A DNA stretch of 64,000 nt, taken from positions 6,386,001 through 6,450,000 of the forward strand of contig NZ_CP093313.1 of the NCBI RefSeq assembly GCF_025264625.1. The letters are read 5' to 3'. The stretch's first letter is position 1. The number at the start of each line of letters is the position of its first letter. A model generated the notes under the pieces. That model did not search any database, was not told the DNA's origin, and worked only from the letters and a program-made list of their open reading frames with translations. The position numbers and the translations under genes are program-made. Below, one piece after another: positions 41,718 to 51,865 of this stretch. This DNA comes from Occallatibacter riparius (GTDB taxonomy: Bacteria; Acidobacteriota; Terriglobia; Terriglobales; Acidobacteriaceae).

Positions 41718-43724
41718 ATGATGAATATTTCGAGTACGTTTCGGCGGGTTACCTCAGGGCTTGGATCAATTGCCGCGGGCCTTCTTCTGCTGGCCCTTCC
41801 CTCGCACGCTCAACGCTCCGAACGCGGGCAGCTCGACATCACGGCCTACAACATCGACGCCGAGGTCGACACCCAGACTCACAGCCTCAAGGCCCGCGCC
41901 ACCGTGGACTTCACGGCTCCCGAGAACGCCGAAATCGTCAGCTTCGGCTTTCACCCCGCGCTCAAAGTCTCCAAAATCACTGACGGCTCGGGCAAGCTCC
42001 TCACCGGCGAGCGCTCCGCCGACGGCACCATCCGCGTCACCCCCGGTTCGCCCATCGTCAAGGGCCAGCCGCAGACCTGGACCTTCGAGTACGACGGCGT
42101 GATCACCGGCAATGAAGACGGCCCCGTCGAAGGCCTCAAGCTCGCGGCTATCCAGGAACCCATTACTTATCTGACCTATGCCTCGCGCTGGTTCCCCACC
42201 AACGGCTATTCCACTGACCGCTACATGATGGAGCTCCACGTCCGCGTCCCGCAGGGCATGCGCGTGTTCTCCAGCGGCTCAACCGGAGGCCCGAAACCCG
42301 CCAAGCTCGCCAGCGGCAAGCCTGCCGACCAGTACGACTTCAGTTGGAAGCGCCCCGGATTCCCCGGTACCGTCATCGCCGGCCGCTATGTCGACTCGCC
42401 CAACGTCGGCCCCGGCAACATCAAAGTGTGGCTCACCGTCAGCCATCAGGCGTCCGCAAACGATCTGGCCCAGACCGCCAACAAGGAATACGAGTTCTTC
42501 ACCGACAGCTTCGGCGTTCCCGAAACCAGCCGCCTCAACGTCGTCGAAATTCCTGACGACACCCTGCCCGCCGTCTGGGCGCCGGAGATCGCCGGCATCA
42601 TGGGCTCCCGCGTCGGCGACAAGTCCGGCATCCGCCTGCTCGCCAACACCATCTCGCACCAGTGGTGGGGCTCCGAGGTCAGCCCCAAGACCCTGAGCGA
42701 CGCCTGGATCACCAACGGCATGGCCCGTTATGGCGAGCTGATGTACGTCGAAGAAGAGAACGGCAAGAACGCCATGAAAGCGGCCCTGCAGGACGTAGCC
42801 GCCGGCGCGCTGGCCTATGACACCACGCCGCTCTCCGCCTCCGGCCGCCAGAGCCCCTTCTCGCCCGAGTTCCAGTCCCAGACCCTCGAAAAGGGCGCGA
42901 TGATCTTCCACATGCTGCGCTGGGAAATCGGCGACAAAGCCTTCCTCGCCACCCTCAAAGGCGTCCTCAGCCAGTACACCGATCAAGGCATCCGCACCGT
43001 CGACCTCACCAAGGTCGCCGAGGCGCAGAGCCAGGAACAGCTCACGCCTTTCTTCTCGCAGTGGGTCGACGGCACCGGCGCGCCCACCTTTACCAACAAG
43101 TACGCGGTCTACCGCCTCGGCAACAACAAGGGATTCCGTACCATCGGCGAAATCAACCAGGACCTCGACCTCTTCCGCATGCCCGTGGATCTACGCGTGG
43201 AGACCGACGGCAAAACGGTCGATCAGAAGGTCGACGTCGTTGGCACCGATTCGCAATATGTCGTCGACACCTTCGGCCGCCCCCGCCGTATCTCCATCGA
43301 TCCCGGCGACTGGGTGCTCAAGTCCTCGCCGGACCTGCTGGTTCGTATCGCCATTCTCAAAGGCCAGCAGCTCGTCGCACAGGGCGATCTCGTCGGCGCG
43401 CTCAACGAATATCAGAAGGCCCTCACAGCCAACCCGCAGAGCTCGCTCGCCAGCTATCGCATCGGCGAAGTGCTCTTCCAGCAGCGCAACTTCCAGGCCG
43501 CGGTCAACTCCTACCGCGACGCCCTCCGCGGCGACGGCGAGCCCCGCTGGACTGAAGTCTGGGCCCACATTGAGCTCGGCAAAATCTTCGACTGCACCGG
43601 TCAGCGCGACCGCGCCGTCAACGAGTACCGCTTAGCCGTCCAGACCAACGACAACACCCAGGGCGCCCTCAACGAAGCGAGGCAAGACCTAACCAAACCC
43701 TACGCCTGCAAAGCCGAAGAGTAA
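41718..43724 (+). CDS. M1 aminopeptidase-like protein lacking zinc ligands, with TPR tail
   Basis: 668 aa from the ATG at 41718 (signal peptide ends near His-Ala-Gln, residue 32). Residues 40-250 resemble the beta-rich N-terminal domain of M1 peptidases and 255-460 the thermolysin-like domain. Where M1 enzymes have His-Glu-x-x-His-Gln-Trp-Trp, this protein has Asn310-Thr-Ile-Ser-His314-Gln-Trp-Trp. Where the third ligand Glu follows 19 residues later (W-x-N-E-G-F-A), it has W330-I-T-N333-G-M-A. The GAMEN motif is also missing. Residues about 555-660 are TPR-like repeats. It should not be an active metallopeptidase; a scaffold or binding role is inferred. Confidence 0.8.
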   Translation: MMNISSTFRRVTSGLGSIAAGLLLLALPSHAQRSERGQLDITAYNIDAEVDTQTHSLKARATVDFTAPENAEIVSFGFHPALKVSKITDGSGKLLTGERSADGTIRVTPGSPIVKGQPQTWTFEYDGVITGNEDGPVEGLKLAAIQEPITYLTYASRWFPTNGYSTDRYMMELHVRVPQGMRVFSSGSTGGPKPAKLASGKPADQYDFSWKRPGFPGTVIAGRYVDSPNVGPGNIKVWLTVSHQASANDLAQTANKEYEFFTDSFGVPETSRLNVVEIPDDTLPAVWAPEIAGIMGSRVGDKSGIRLLANTISHQWWGSEVSPKTLSDAWITNGMARYGELMYVEEENGKNAMKAALQDVAAGALAYDTTPLSASGRQSPFSPEFQSQTLEKGAMIFHMLRWEIGDKAFLATLKGVLSQYTDQGIRTVDLTKVAEAQSQEQLTPFFSQWVDGTGAPTFTNKYAVYRLGNNKGFRTIGEINQDLDLFRMPVDLRVETDGKTVDQKVDVVGTDSQYVVDTFGRPRRISIDPGDWVLKSSPDLLVRIAILKGQQLVAQGDLVGALNEYQKALTANPQSSLASYRIGEVLFQQRNFQAAVNSYRDALRGDGEPRWTEVWAHIELGKIFDCTGQRDRAVNEYRLAVQTNDNTQGALNEARQDLTKPYACKAEE

Positions 43725-43730
43725 GACGAC

Positions 43731-43795
43731 AGTTCATAGTTCGCAGTTCACAGCTGCCCGCTGTGAACTACGAACTGTGAACTTCGAACTCGAAA
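43731..43795. repeat. Inverted AGTTCNN heptamer arrays forming a 17-bp hairpin
   Basis: AGTTCAT, AGTTCGC, AGTTCAC, AGC then the inverted series. Arms 43738-43754 and 43760-43776 pair with one mismatch around TGCCC, so the array can act as a terminator-like hairpin after the preceding gene. Confidence 0.75.
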
Positions 43796-43814
43796 CGGTG
43801 CTAACCTGAACACG

Positions 43815-44330
43815 ATGAGCACGGCGACACACATCTCGGAAGAGCAGTACCTTCGGACCTTCTCCTGGGAACCCGATGCCGAGTACGTGGACGGCGAAGT
43901 GAGGACCAGGTCGATGCCGACATACGATCACGCGGACTGGCAGCAAGCGATTCAACGATGGTTTGTTGAGCATGCGAAGGAATGGAATGTCCGGTCTGTT
44001 TCGGAGCTGCGCATGCGCGTGAAACCTGGTCGATACAGAATTCCTGATGTTTCGGTTCTGGACCGTGCCAATCCCAAAGAGCAGGTGGCGACGATCCCGC
44101 CTCTCGCCGTGTTCGAAGTGCTAAGTCCCGAAGACCGGATGCAGGAGATGTACGAGAAGCTCGAAGATTACGTAGCGATGGGCATCCCGCAGATCTGGAT
44201 CGTCGATCCGAAGACGAGCGTCTTCAAGCAGTACGCTGACAACTGCCTCCGGCCTGCGAGCCGCTTCGACCTCTCGGCTCGTGGCATCCAGTTCGACCTC
44301 GGCGAAATCGCAGCCCTTCTTCAAGATTGA
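43815..44330 (+). CDS. Uma2 family endonuclease
   Basis: 171 aa. The Uma2 (DUF820) PD-(D/E)xK-like core is seen: E-Y-V-D-G-E-V near 22-28, R-I-P-D-V-S-V-L near 76-83, P-P-L-A-V-F-E-V-L-S-P-E-D near 95-107 and W-I-V-D-P near 133-137. Asp78, Glu102 and Lys/Glu nearby are candidate catalytic residues. Uma2 proteins are abundant in cyanobacteria and other environmental bacteria; roles are unknown. It stands alone. Confidence 0.88.
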   Translation: MSTATHISEEQYLRTFSWEPDAEYVDGEVRTRSMPTYDHADWQQAIQRWFVEHAKEWNVRSVSELRMRVKPGRYRIPDVSVLDRANPKEQVATIPPLAVFEVLSPEDRMQEMYEKLEDYVAMGIPQIWIVDPKTSVFKQYADNCLRPASRFDLSARGIQFDLGEIAALLQD

Positions 44331-44354
44331 TCGCGCTGACAAACCGGCAGGTGT

Positions 44355-44804
44355 CTAATCAGGCGACTTCACCAGCTCCTCCAGCACTGTTCGCGCATAC
44401 TCACTCAGCTCGGCCTCTCTCTTCTGACCGATGGCGATTTCATCGTTCAGACACCCAGCATCCTGAAGTACACGGACATGTCCAGAGTCGATCCACAGCA
44501 TATAGAACTCGTTCGAATGCGCCAAGGGATCAAGGCCTTCTAAAAGAACCTGCGAAGCGCGATGGCGGGCAAGCCGAATCGATGCTTCTTGAACTGAAAT
44601 CTGCTTCAGACCTGCTTCCGCCATGAAGGCCGGCATAACTTGATCCGCCTGCCAACCGGAAGGACGATCCAACGCAGCAAGACGGCGTATAGCGGGCCCG
44701 TCAAGGCCTTCTTCCAAAGCGTCCCAGGCAAGGCCGGGCATCTCTGCGGGGTCAATCCTCGCAACTGCGAGCTTCGCTTCGATGAGCTGACGATCAAAAG
44801 GCAT
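44355..44804 (-). CDS. Hypothetical protein
   Basis: 149 aa, mostly helical by composition, ending at 44355 in convergence with the Uma2 gene. Begins M-P-F-D-R-Q-L-I-E-A-K-L-A-V-A-R-I-D-P; contains L-D-R-P-S-G-W-Q near 45-52. No motif or family recognised. A CTATTCC/CTACTCC heptamer run separates it from trpE. Pairing with Uma2 (convergent, not co-transcribed) gives no functional hint. Confidence 0.6.
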   Translation of the reverse strand: MPFDRQLIEAKLAVARIDPAEMPGLAWDALEEGLDGPAIRRLAALDRPSGWQADQVMPAFMAEAGLKQISVQEASIRLARHRASQVLLEGLDPLAHSNEFYMLWIDSGHVRVLQDAGCLNDEIAIGQKREAELSEYARTVLEELVKSPD

Positions 44805-44810
44805 GGCCGT

Positions 44811-44846
44811 TCCTATTCCCTACTCCCTATTCCCTACTCCCTGCCT
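44811..44846. repeat. Heptamer run CCCTATT/CCCTACT
   Basis: CCTATTC CCTACTC CCTATTC CCTACTC CCTG, between the hypothetical gene start and the trpE stop. Same family as 33609-33681. Confidence 0.8.
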
Positions 44847-46385
44847 CTACAGTTCTCTAGCCCGCTCCACCGCCCGAATCACCGCACTCGCCTTGTTAAT
44901 CGATTCCTGATACTCCAACTCCGGCACCGAGTCCGCCACGATCCCCGCGCCCGCCTGCACGCTTCCCTTCCCGTCCTTCACCATCAGCGACCGGATCGCA
45001 ATACACGAATCGAGATTCCCCGAGAAGTCCGCGTACAGCACCGCGCCGCCATACGTCCCGCGCCGCGCCGGCTCCAGCTCCTCGATAATCTCCATCGCCC
45101 GCACCTTGGGCGCGCCTGACAGCGTTCCCGCCGGAAAACACGCCCGCAGCGCATCCACAGCCGTGAGTTCCTTGCGCAGCGTGCCTTCAATCGAGCTCAC
45201 AATGTGCATCACGTGGCTGTAGCGCTCCACGAACATCAGCCGATCCACCTTCACCGATCCGTACTCGCTCACACGCCCCACATCGTTGCGCCCCAGGTCC
45301 ACGAGCATCACATGCTCCGCGCGCTCCTTCTCGTCGTGCATCATCTCGTCGGCCAGCGCCTGGTCTTCCTTCTCGCTCGTCCCGCGCGGCCTAGTCCCCG
45401 CGATCGGCCTGTACTCAACCTTGCGGCCGTGCACGCGCACCAGCAGTTCCGGCGAAGACCCCGCCACCTCGATCCTGCTCGCCTTCCCCTGCTTCTTGCC
45501 GGCCTTCTTCGGCGCCGCCCCCAACGGCCCATCCGTAGCAAACCGCAGAAAGAACATATACGGACTCGGATTCACATTCCGCAGCGCGCGATACACCTGG
45601 AACGAATCCACGCCCGGCTCCACGTCGAACCGCTGCGACAGCACCACCTGGAACGCGTCGCCCGCGGCAATGTACTCCTTCGTCTTCGCCACCGCCGCAA
45701 TATAGTCCTTCTTGCGCGTGCGGCTCTGCACCTTGAGCTTGCCAGCTTTGGCTTTGGCCACCTTCGGCAGGGGCTGGCTCAACCGCTTCTCCAGCTTGTT
45801 CAGCCGCTTCACCGCCTGGTCATACGCCTCTGCCGCGGGGCTCAGCGTCACATCCGCAGTCACAACCAGCCAGATCTGCTTGCGCACATGATCGAACGCC
45901 AGCACCTCATCGAAGAAGAGCAAACACGCATCGGGAATCTTCAGCTCATCCACGGCCGTCTCCGGCAGCTTCTCAATCTGCCGCACCGCGTCATACGCGA
46001 AATACCCCACTGCGCCCGCAGAAAACGGAGGCAGATCCCGCAACCGCGCCGGTTTGTGCCCGCCCAGCGCATCCCGCAGAATCGCGAACACGTCGCCCTC
46101 AATCTGCGTCGTCTTCTTGCCCTCGGTAATCGCAAGCTGCCGCCCCCGCGCCACAATCCGCTTATAAGGATTGAGCCCGATGAACGTATACCGCCCCACC
46201 TGCTCCCCGCCCTCAACGCTCTCCAGCAGGAAGCACTCTTTCTCCGCCCACGCCGCGCGCAAAAACGCTGACACTGGCGTCTCCAGGTCGGCAGTCAGCG
46301 TGCGGCAAACAGGAACAAGCGTGTGCTCCTTCGCGAGTGCGAGGAACTCCTTGCGGCTGGGATGTATCTGATCGGCAGAAGTCAC
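44847..46385 (-). CDS. trpE: Anthranilate synthase component I
   Basis: 512 aa. The N-terminal Trp-sensing region holds F-L-L-E-S-V-E-G-G-E (about 51-60, the LLES feedback motif). The catalytic domain has G-D-A-F-Q-V-V-L-S-Q-R, P-I-A-G-T-R-P-R-G, D-L-G-R-N-D and P-A-G-T-L-S-G-A-P-K-V-R-A-M-E. Two Lys/Ala-rich insertions (about 205-225 and 290-312) are unusual. It makes anthranilate from chorismate with an amidotransferase subunit not found here. With the nearby DAHP synthase it is the only aromatic-pathway gene visible. Confidence 0.93.
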   Translation of the reverse strand: MTSADQIHPSRKEFLALAKEHTLVPVCRTLTADLETPVSAFLRAAWAEKECFLLESVEGGEQVGRYTFIGLNPYKRIVARGRQLAITEGKKTTQIEGDVFAILRDALGGHKPARLRDLPPFSAGAVGYFAYDAVRQIEKLPETAVDELKIPDACLLFFDEVLAFDHVRKQIWLVVTADVTLSPAAEAYDQAVKRLNKLEKRLSQPLPKVAKAKAGKLKVQSRTRKKDYIAAVAKTKEYIAAGDAFQVVLSQRFDVEPGVDSFQVYRALRNVNPSPYMFFLRFATDGPLGAAPKKAGKKQGKASRIEVAGSSPELLVRVHGRKVEYRPIAGTRPRGTSEKEDQALADEMMHDEKERAEHVMLVDLGRNDVGRVSEYGSVKVDRLMFVERYSHVMHIVSSIEGTLRKELTAVDALRACFPAGTLSGAPKVRAMEIIEELEPARRGTYGGAVLYADFSGNLDSCIAIRSLMVKDGKGSVQAGAGIVADSVPELEYQESINKASAVIRAVERAREL

Positions 46386-46414
46386 AAGCCCAGTTTAGCG
46401 GACGACGATACAGG

Positions 46415-46553
46415 CCATGTGAAAGGGCACGAATCCAGTCTCACCGAAACCACGTATACGGATGCACAGATTGACATTCACAGGACGGATTCACACCATA
46501 GCTCTGCCTCAGATCATGTGAAAGGGCACGATTTTAGTCGTGCCGAAGAGGCT
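46415..46553. repeat. Direct repeat pair CATGTGAAAGGGCACGA, 101 bp apart
   Basis: 46415-46446 and 46516-46547 share CATGTGAAAGGGCACGA, and the second forms hairpin GGCACGA-TTTTAG-TCGTGCC (46525-46544). Located between two minus-strand genes. Confidence 0.6.
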
Positions 46554-46566
46554 CTTTTAAACAAAA

Positions 46567-46604
46567 AGGACCGGCCGCTTCTCGCCAGAGAAGCGGCCGG
46601 TCCT
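46567..46604 (-). terminator. Rho-independent terminator after the serine hydrolase gene
   Basis: A 16-bp perfect stem (46567-46582 with 46589-46604), six-base loop, followed on the minus strand by TTTTGTTT. One of the strongest terminators in the window. A CTACTCCCTATTCCCTAC heptamer run (46603-46626) lies between it and the gene stop. Confidence 0.88.
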
Positions 46605-46629
46605 ACTCCCTATTCCCTACTGCCTGTTT

Positions 46630-48642
46630 TCAAATCCTCTTCGCCGGCCCAATCAAGTGATAAAACACCGCGCACCAGCTGATCAGGGCGATTGCCGCAC
46701 CCACAATCGCGAACTTCACCTTCGTAATCCGCCGCAGATCCGCGCGCCTCCAGATCAGCACCGCGCGCAGCACCGCAAAAAGGCTCACCAGCAGGCAAAG
46801 CCCCGTCGCCCAGTTCAACACCACAAACCACTTGAACCAGTCCGGCGTCGGCGGCAACATGTCATCGCCTCCAATCGCGAACACCGCGAACACCGTTCCC
46901 AGTACCACGATCCACAGAATCGACGCGGCCTTCGGCGCAAACGTCAGGTAGATCGTGCCCGGCTGCGGCTGCCACTTCGGCCGATTGCGCAGAAAGATCC
47001 GCCGTCCCACGCGAATCAGAAACGCCACCAGCACCAACACCATGATGCCAATGCTGCTCAGAATCGCCGGAATCAGCCATGACTGCCGCTCGTACCACGG
47101 CACGCGTTCCATCTGCACACCCGGAAAATTCACCGCCAACCGCACCACGCGCCCCTTGTCATCGCGAATCGCGAACACGCGACTCTGGTCCTCCGCCTGC
47201 CACAGGTCTTTCGCCACCGCCTTGAACTTCTCCGGATGCCCCCGCAGATCCTTCGCGCTGCTGATCGTCAGCACACCATCTTTGTCGACACTCGCCGTCA
47301 CCTGCCCGCCCAACTGCGTCAGCCGCAGCTTCGTCGAGTCCGATCTCCGCGTCGTCTGATATGTCCCTGCAATCTGCCGCATCTCCGCCGGCCAGTTCTT
47401 CATCACGTTCAGCGGCGGAGCGCCGGGGAAATACCGGTCGCTGAACGCATCAATCAACTCCGGCCTTGCTTTGCTCCCGCCGCCGGCCGAGTTATAGCTC
47501 ACAAACAGCACAATCTTCTGTGCCGGCTCCACGAAGAACAAACTGTGGAACGCAATCAGATCACCCTCATGCCCAATCCACCTGAGTCCGTTGCGCCAGT
47601 CCTGGTAGAACCCCATGCAGATCGGCGGCATCTCGTCGCTCGCCCTGAACTGCGGCGTCCACATCTGGGCCAGCGTCTCCGCCTTCAAAATCCGGGCACC
47701 ATCCAGATCGCCCCCATTCAGCAGCGCCTGCCCAAACCGCCCCATATCCGACGCCGTCGACGACAGCCCGCCCGCGCCCACCGGGTTCAGCATTTCGAAT
47801 CCCACCGGCTTCTTCGTCGTATCCCCGCGATACCCCTCCGACACAAAACCGGCGAGATCTTTCTGTATCGGCTGATAGAACGACGAGTGCGTCATCTTCA
47901 GCGGCGCAAAGATGTGCTCCTGCACATACTGCTCGAACGGCTCGCCGCTCACGCGCTGCACAATATAGCTCGCCAGCCCAACGCCATAGTTCGAATACGC
48001 CGGCACCTGCCCTGGCGGAAACAGCCGCATTGGCTGATTCTTCATCAAGTCATCGCGCAGCGTCGGCTGCTTCTTCGCATCCAGAACAATAATGTTGCTG
48101 ATCTTCTCTTCGAACCCCCCCGTGTGCGTCATCAGGTTACGCAGCGTAACCGGATGATCGAACTTCGGCCGAATCTGAAAATCCAGATATCGGTTCACAT
48201 CCGCATCGATATCCACCTTGCCCTGCTCGGCAAGCTGCATGATCGACACCCACGTGAACAGCTTCGAAATCGACGCCAGCCGGAAGATCGTCGCATTGGG
48301 ATCCACCGGCTTCTTATCCTTCGTATTCGAGAATCCATACCCCTTCTCGAACAGCACCTGCCCATCCTTCATCACCAGCACTGACGTCCCGGCAATATCG
48401 CTGCGCTCCAATTGCATCGGGAAGATGCCATCGAAAAACGCCTCCAGGTCTCCCTGGGTCAGCGCGTGCCCCCCAGCCGGCACCACCGGAGCCGGAGCCG
48501 CATTCGGCGGCTGCGCCGGTGGAGCCGCCACCGGCGTCGGTTGCGCCACGGTCGCCGGAACCTGTACCTGCCCATCCACGCCCGCAACCGCCACAACTCC
48601 GGCCGCCGCCACAGTCAACAGCGCATTCATCAATCTGCGCAT
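46630..48642 (-). CDS. Serine hydrolase (class C beta-lactamase fold) with C-terminal membrane domain
   Basis: 670 aa. Signal peptide (1-24), Pro/Ala-rich linker (25-58), then a beta-lactamase/PBP4-like domain (about 62-410). The catalytic Ser124-x-x-Lys127 is in R-L-A-S-I-S-K, the Tyr-Ser-Asn triad member near residue 217 and H-T-G-G-F near 173. Residues about 545-670 form four to five membrane segments, an uncommon addition that would tether the enzyme to the inner membrane. Substrate is unknown; esterase, D-aminopeptidase or peptidoglycan hydrolase are all possible for this fold. Confidence 0.85.
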   Translation of the reverse strand: MRRLMNALLTVAAAGVVAVAGVDGQVQVPATVAQPTPVAAPPAQPPNAAPAPVVPAGGHALTQGDLEAFFDGIFPMQLERSDIAGTSVLVMKDGQVLFEKGYGFSNTKDKKPVDPNATIFRLASISKLFTWVSIMQLAEQGKVDIDADVNRYLDFQIRPKFDHPVTLRNLMTHTGGFEEKISNIIVLDAKKQPTLRDDLMKNQPMRLFPPGQVPAYSNYGVGLASYIVQRVSGEPFEQYVQEHIFAPLKMTHSSFYQPIQKDLAGFVSEGYRGDTTKKPVGFEMLNPVGAGGLSSTASDMGRFGQALLNGGDLDGARILKAETLAQMWTPQFRASDEMPPICMGFYQDWRNGLRWIGHEGDLIAFHSLFFVEPAQKIVLFVSYNSAGGGSKARPELIDAFSDRYFPGAPPLNVMKNWPAEMRQIAGTYQTTRRSDSTKLRLTQLGGQVTASVDKDGVLTISSAKDLRGHPEKFKAVAKDLWQAEDQSRVFAIRDDKGRVVRLAVNFPGVQMERVPWYERQSWLIPAILSSIGIMVLVLVAFLIRVGRRIFLRNRPKWQPQPGTIYLTFAPKAASILWIVVLGTVFAVFAIGGDDMLPPTPDWFKWFVVLNWATGLCLLVSLFAVLRAVLIWRRADLRRITKVKFAIVGAAIALISWCAVFYHLIGPAKRI

Positions 48643-49170
48643 TTCGCCTCTTGCTCTGAGAAAATCCGCACAACAGGATTGCCATCAAGTCTCACTTCCC
48701 GTTGGGGATATTGGCAAGACCTACCCGCAATTTGTCATTCTGAGCGCAGCGAAGAACCCGCTTCTGACTCGTTTCATTCCGCCGCCGGAAACCGCGCGCC
48801 CTGCCCTCCCTGATGCATCCAAGTTAAAGGCCCTCATCAGGACCGCCCCGCCAAATCCGGCGCGCGCCACCTGCCCGTTCCCGGCCTGAAACGTTTTAGC
48901 GGGAACTGGGACGACAAACAGTGGCAACTCGGGTTCATGCTGGCTTGACGGTTCTCTTTTCAAGGGCCTAGACTCTTTGGGGTTTGGGCTGGCGCTGATT
49001 CAGCACGGTGGAAACTGGGGACCGGGTAAGCGCTGGCACGTATTGATGAAGCACGCGATAAAGACCGATAACTCCGTCTAGCGACGGACTGAACCCTGCC
49101 CCGTCTTATGCATGGGCGGCCGTGTTCGGTCCGCTCAGGTGCAGGCAAAGCAGCACTTGGAGAATCAGGT
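48643..49170 (+). other. 528-bp divergent region between serine hydrolase and gdhA
   Basis: No gene is supported. It holds a TGTCATTCTGAGCGCAGCGA dispersed repeat (48733-48765; a relative is at 50556-50597), the gdhA promoter (48945-48974), and a ~190-nt leader before the gdhA start with several inverted repeats but no riboswitch I can name. Confidence 0.5.
48945..48974 (+). promoter_or_regulatory. Promoter of glutamate dehydrogenase gene
   Basis: TTGACG (48945-48950), 18 bp, TAGACT (48969-48974). It would give a leader of about 190 nt. Confidence 0.5.
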
Positions 49171-50448
<1,278 letters not shown>

Positions 50449-50450
50449 AA

Positions 50451-50484
50451 GCAGGGAACAGGCAACAGGGATCAGGGAACAGAA
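50451..50484. repeat. Inverted heptamer run (AACAGGG-type)
   Basis: CAGGGAACAGGCAACAGGGA followed by TCAGGGAACAG: the reverse complement of the CCCTGTT heptamer family, two bases after the gdhA stop. Confidence 0.7.
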
Positions 50485-50492
50485 GACACAAC

Positions 50493-50516
50493 GGGCGGAC
50501 CGCACACGGTCCGCCC
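50493..50516 (+). terminator. Terminator after gdhA
   Basis: A 10-bp perfect stem (50493-50502 with 50507-50516), loop CACA, followed by TTCTGCATTT. Confidence 0.7.
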
Positions 50517-50651
50517 TTCTGCATTTCAGCATCACTCCATCCCACCCAACAATCTTGTCATCGCTGAGCCGCAGGCGAAGGACCCGCTTTTGCCGGGTAG
50601 AATGTGGTCACTGCTGGACCAGATCGTCCCCTTTTGCCAGAGGAAAGTGAA

Positions 50652-51752
50652 ATGCATCGTTCCATTCGCATGATGTTCATCTCTTTTGTCTTTCCCGCAC
50701 TTTGCCTGGGGCAAGCTCCCACAACTGCAGTCGTCACCAAAACAGACCCGATCGCATATCTCAACCGCGCCATCGACATCATGCAGACGCAGGCGCTGCG
50801 ACGCAACTTGGTTGACTGGCCGAAGATCAGAGCTACTGCACTCACGATGGCGGCACACGCCGAAAACCCGGCCGGAACCTACGATGCCATCCGCTTCGCT
50901 CTCGCCAGCCTTGGCGATCATCACAGCTCACTTCATCTCACCCCCGCCCTGGAGGCACTCGAGGCCCAGGAGAAAGCGAAGCATCCGTCGGCGAATCCCG
51001 TCGCCATCAGCCACGAGAGTTTCAGCCCCTACGTTGGTCGCTATGAACCGGAGGGACACCTGGAGCGACGCGGCGACAGATCATTCGGATACGTCGTGGT
51101 GACCAGGTGCTTTCCTGAAAACGATCGGCAATTCGTTGCATTCGAATCCAAACTGCAAAAGATTCTCGCCGAACTCGATCAGTCGCGTCCCGCAGGTTGG
51201 ATCGTGGATCTCCGCGGAAACGTCGGCGGCAACATGTGGCCCATGCTCACTGGCATCGGCCCCTTGCTGGGCGAAGGCGATAACCTCGGCGAGTTCACAG
51301 ATTCTGCTCACGTCTCCACCTGGCGATACCGCGACGGTGTCGCCGCCGAACTCGACGGCGGCAAAGCCTCGCCCTACCCCGCAGTTGAAGGCGCGCCCTA
51401 TCACATTTCCGGGACACCCAACGTAGCGGTGCTGATCGACCGCAACACGGGCAGCTCGGGAGACGCGATAGCTATCGCGTTTCGTGGCCGGCCCAATACT
51501 CGATTCTTTGGTGAGCACACACAGAGAGATTCAACCGCGAATCAAACATTCGAACTCTCCGATGGAGCAACCATGTGGCTGACGGTCTCCGTCCAGGCCG
51601 ACAGAACCGGTAAGCAATATATAGACGGACTCTCGCCCGATGAAGAGTTTCCAGCCGCCACCCGGGTGATGCCGCCATCCAGCGATCCGGTCGTACAAGC
51701 CGCGTTGGATTGGCTCAGCCGCAGTACGGAGCAGTCAATGACAGAAAGGTAA
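50652..51752 (+). CDS. S41 family peptidase (Tsp-like, no PDZ)
   Basis: 366 aa from the ATG at 50652 (GAGGAAA upstream); signal peptide ends near Leu-Gly-Gln (residue 22). The S41 core shows W-I-V-D-L-R-G-N-V-G-G-N near 183-194 and the catalytic Ser in D-R-N-T-G-S-S-G-D near 268. The F-F-G-E-H-T-x-x-x-S-T-A-N-Q region follows. No PDZ domain is recognised. Likely a periplasmic or secreted protease. Confidence 0.85.
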   Translation: MHRSIRMMFISFVFPALCLGQAPTTAVVTKTDPIAYLNRAIDIMQTQALRRNLVDWPKIRATALTMAAHAENPAGTYDAIRFALASLGDHHSSLHLTPALEALEAQEKAKHPSANPVAISHESFSPYVGRYEPEGHLERRGDRSFGYVVVTRCFPENDRQFVAFESKLQKILAELDQSRPAGWIVDLRGNVGGNMWPMLTGIGPLLGEGDNLGEFTDSAHVSTWRYRDGVAAELDGGKASPYPAVEGAPYHISGTPNVAVLIDRNTGSSGDAIAIAFRGRPNTRFFGEHTQRDSTANQTFELSDGATMWLTVSVQADRTGKQYIDGLSPDEEFPAATRVMPPSSDPVVQAALDWLSRSTEQSMTER

Positions 51753-51822
51753 AGCAGTCGACTCCGAGCTTTGCCGCAGAGATTGGTCTCGCAGACCACA
51801 TCGATCACCACTGAGTTTCTTT

Positions 51823-51865
51823 CTGTTCCCTACTCCCTATTCCCTACTCCCTATTCCCTGTCTCT
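51823..51865. repeat. Heptamer run CCCTACT/CCCTATT (5 units)
   Basis: CTGTTCC CTACTCC CTATTCC CTACTCC CTATTCC CTG, between two convergent genes and running into the last codons of the phosphatase gene. Confidence 0.8.

Noticed and set aside
48218..48889. 223-codon plus-strand frame at the serine hydrolase start
   Set aside because: Antisense to the signal peptide and first domain of the hydrolase; no start signals.
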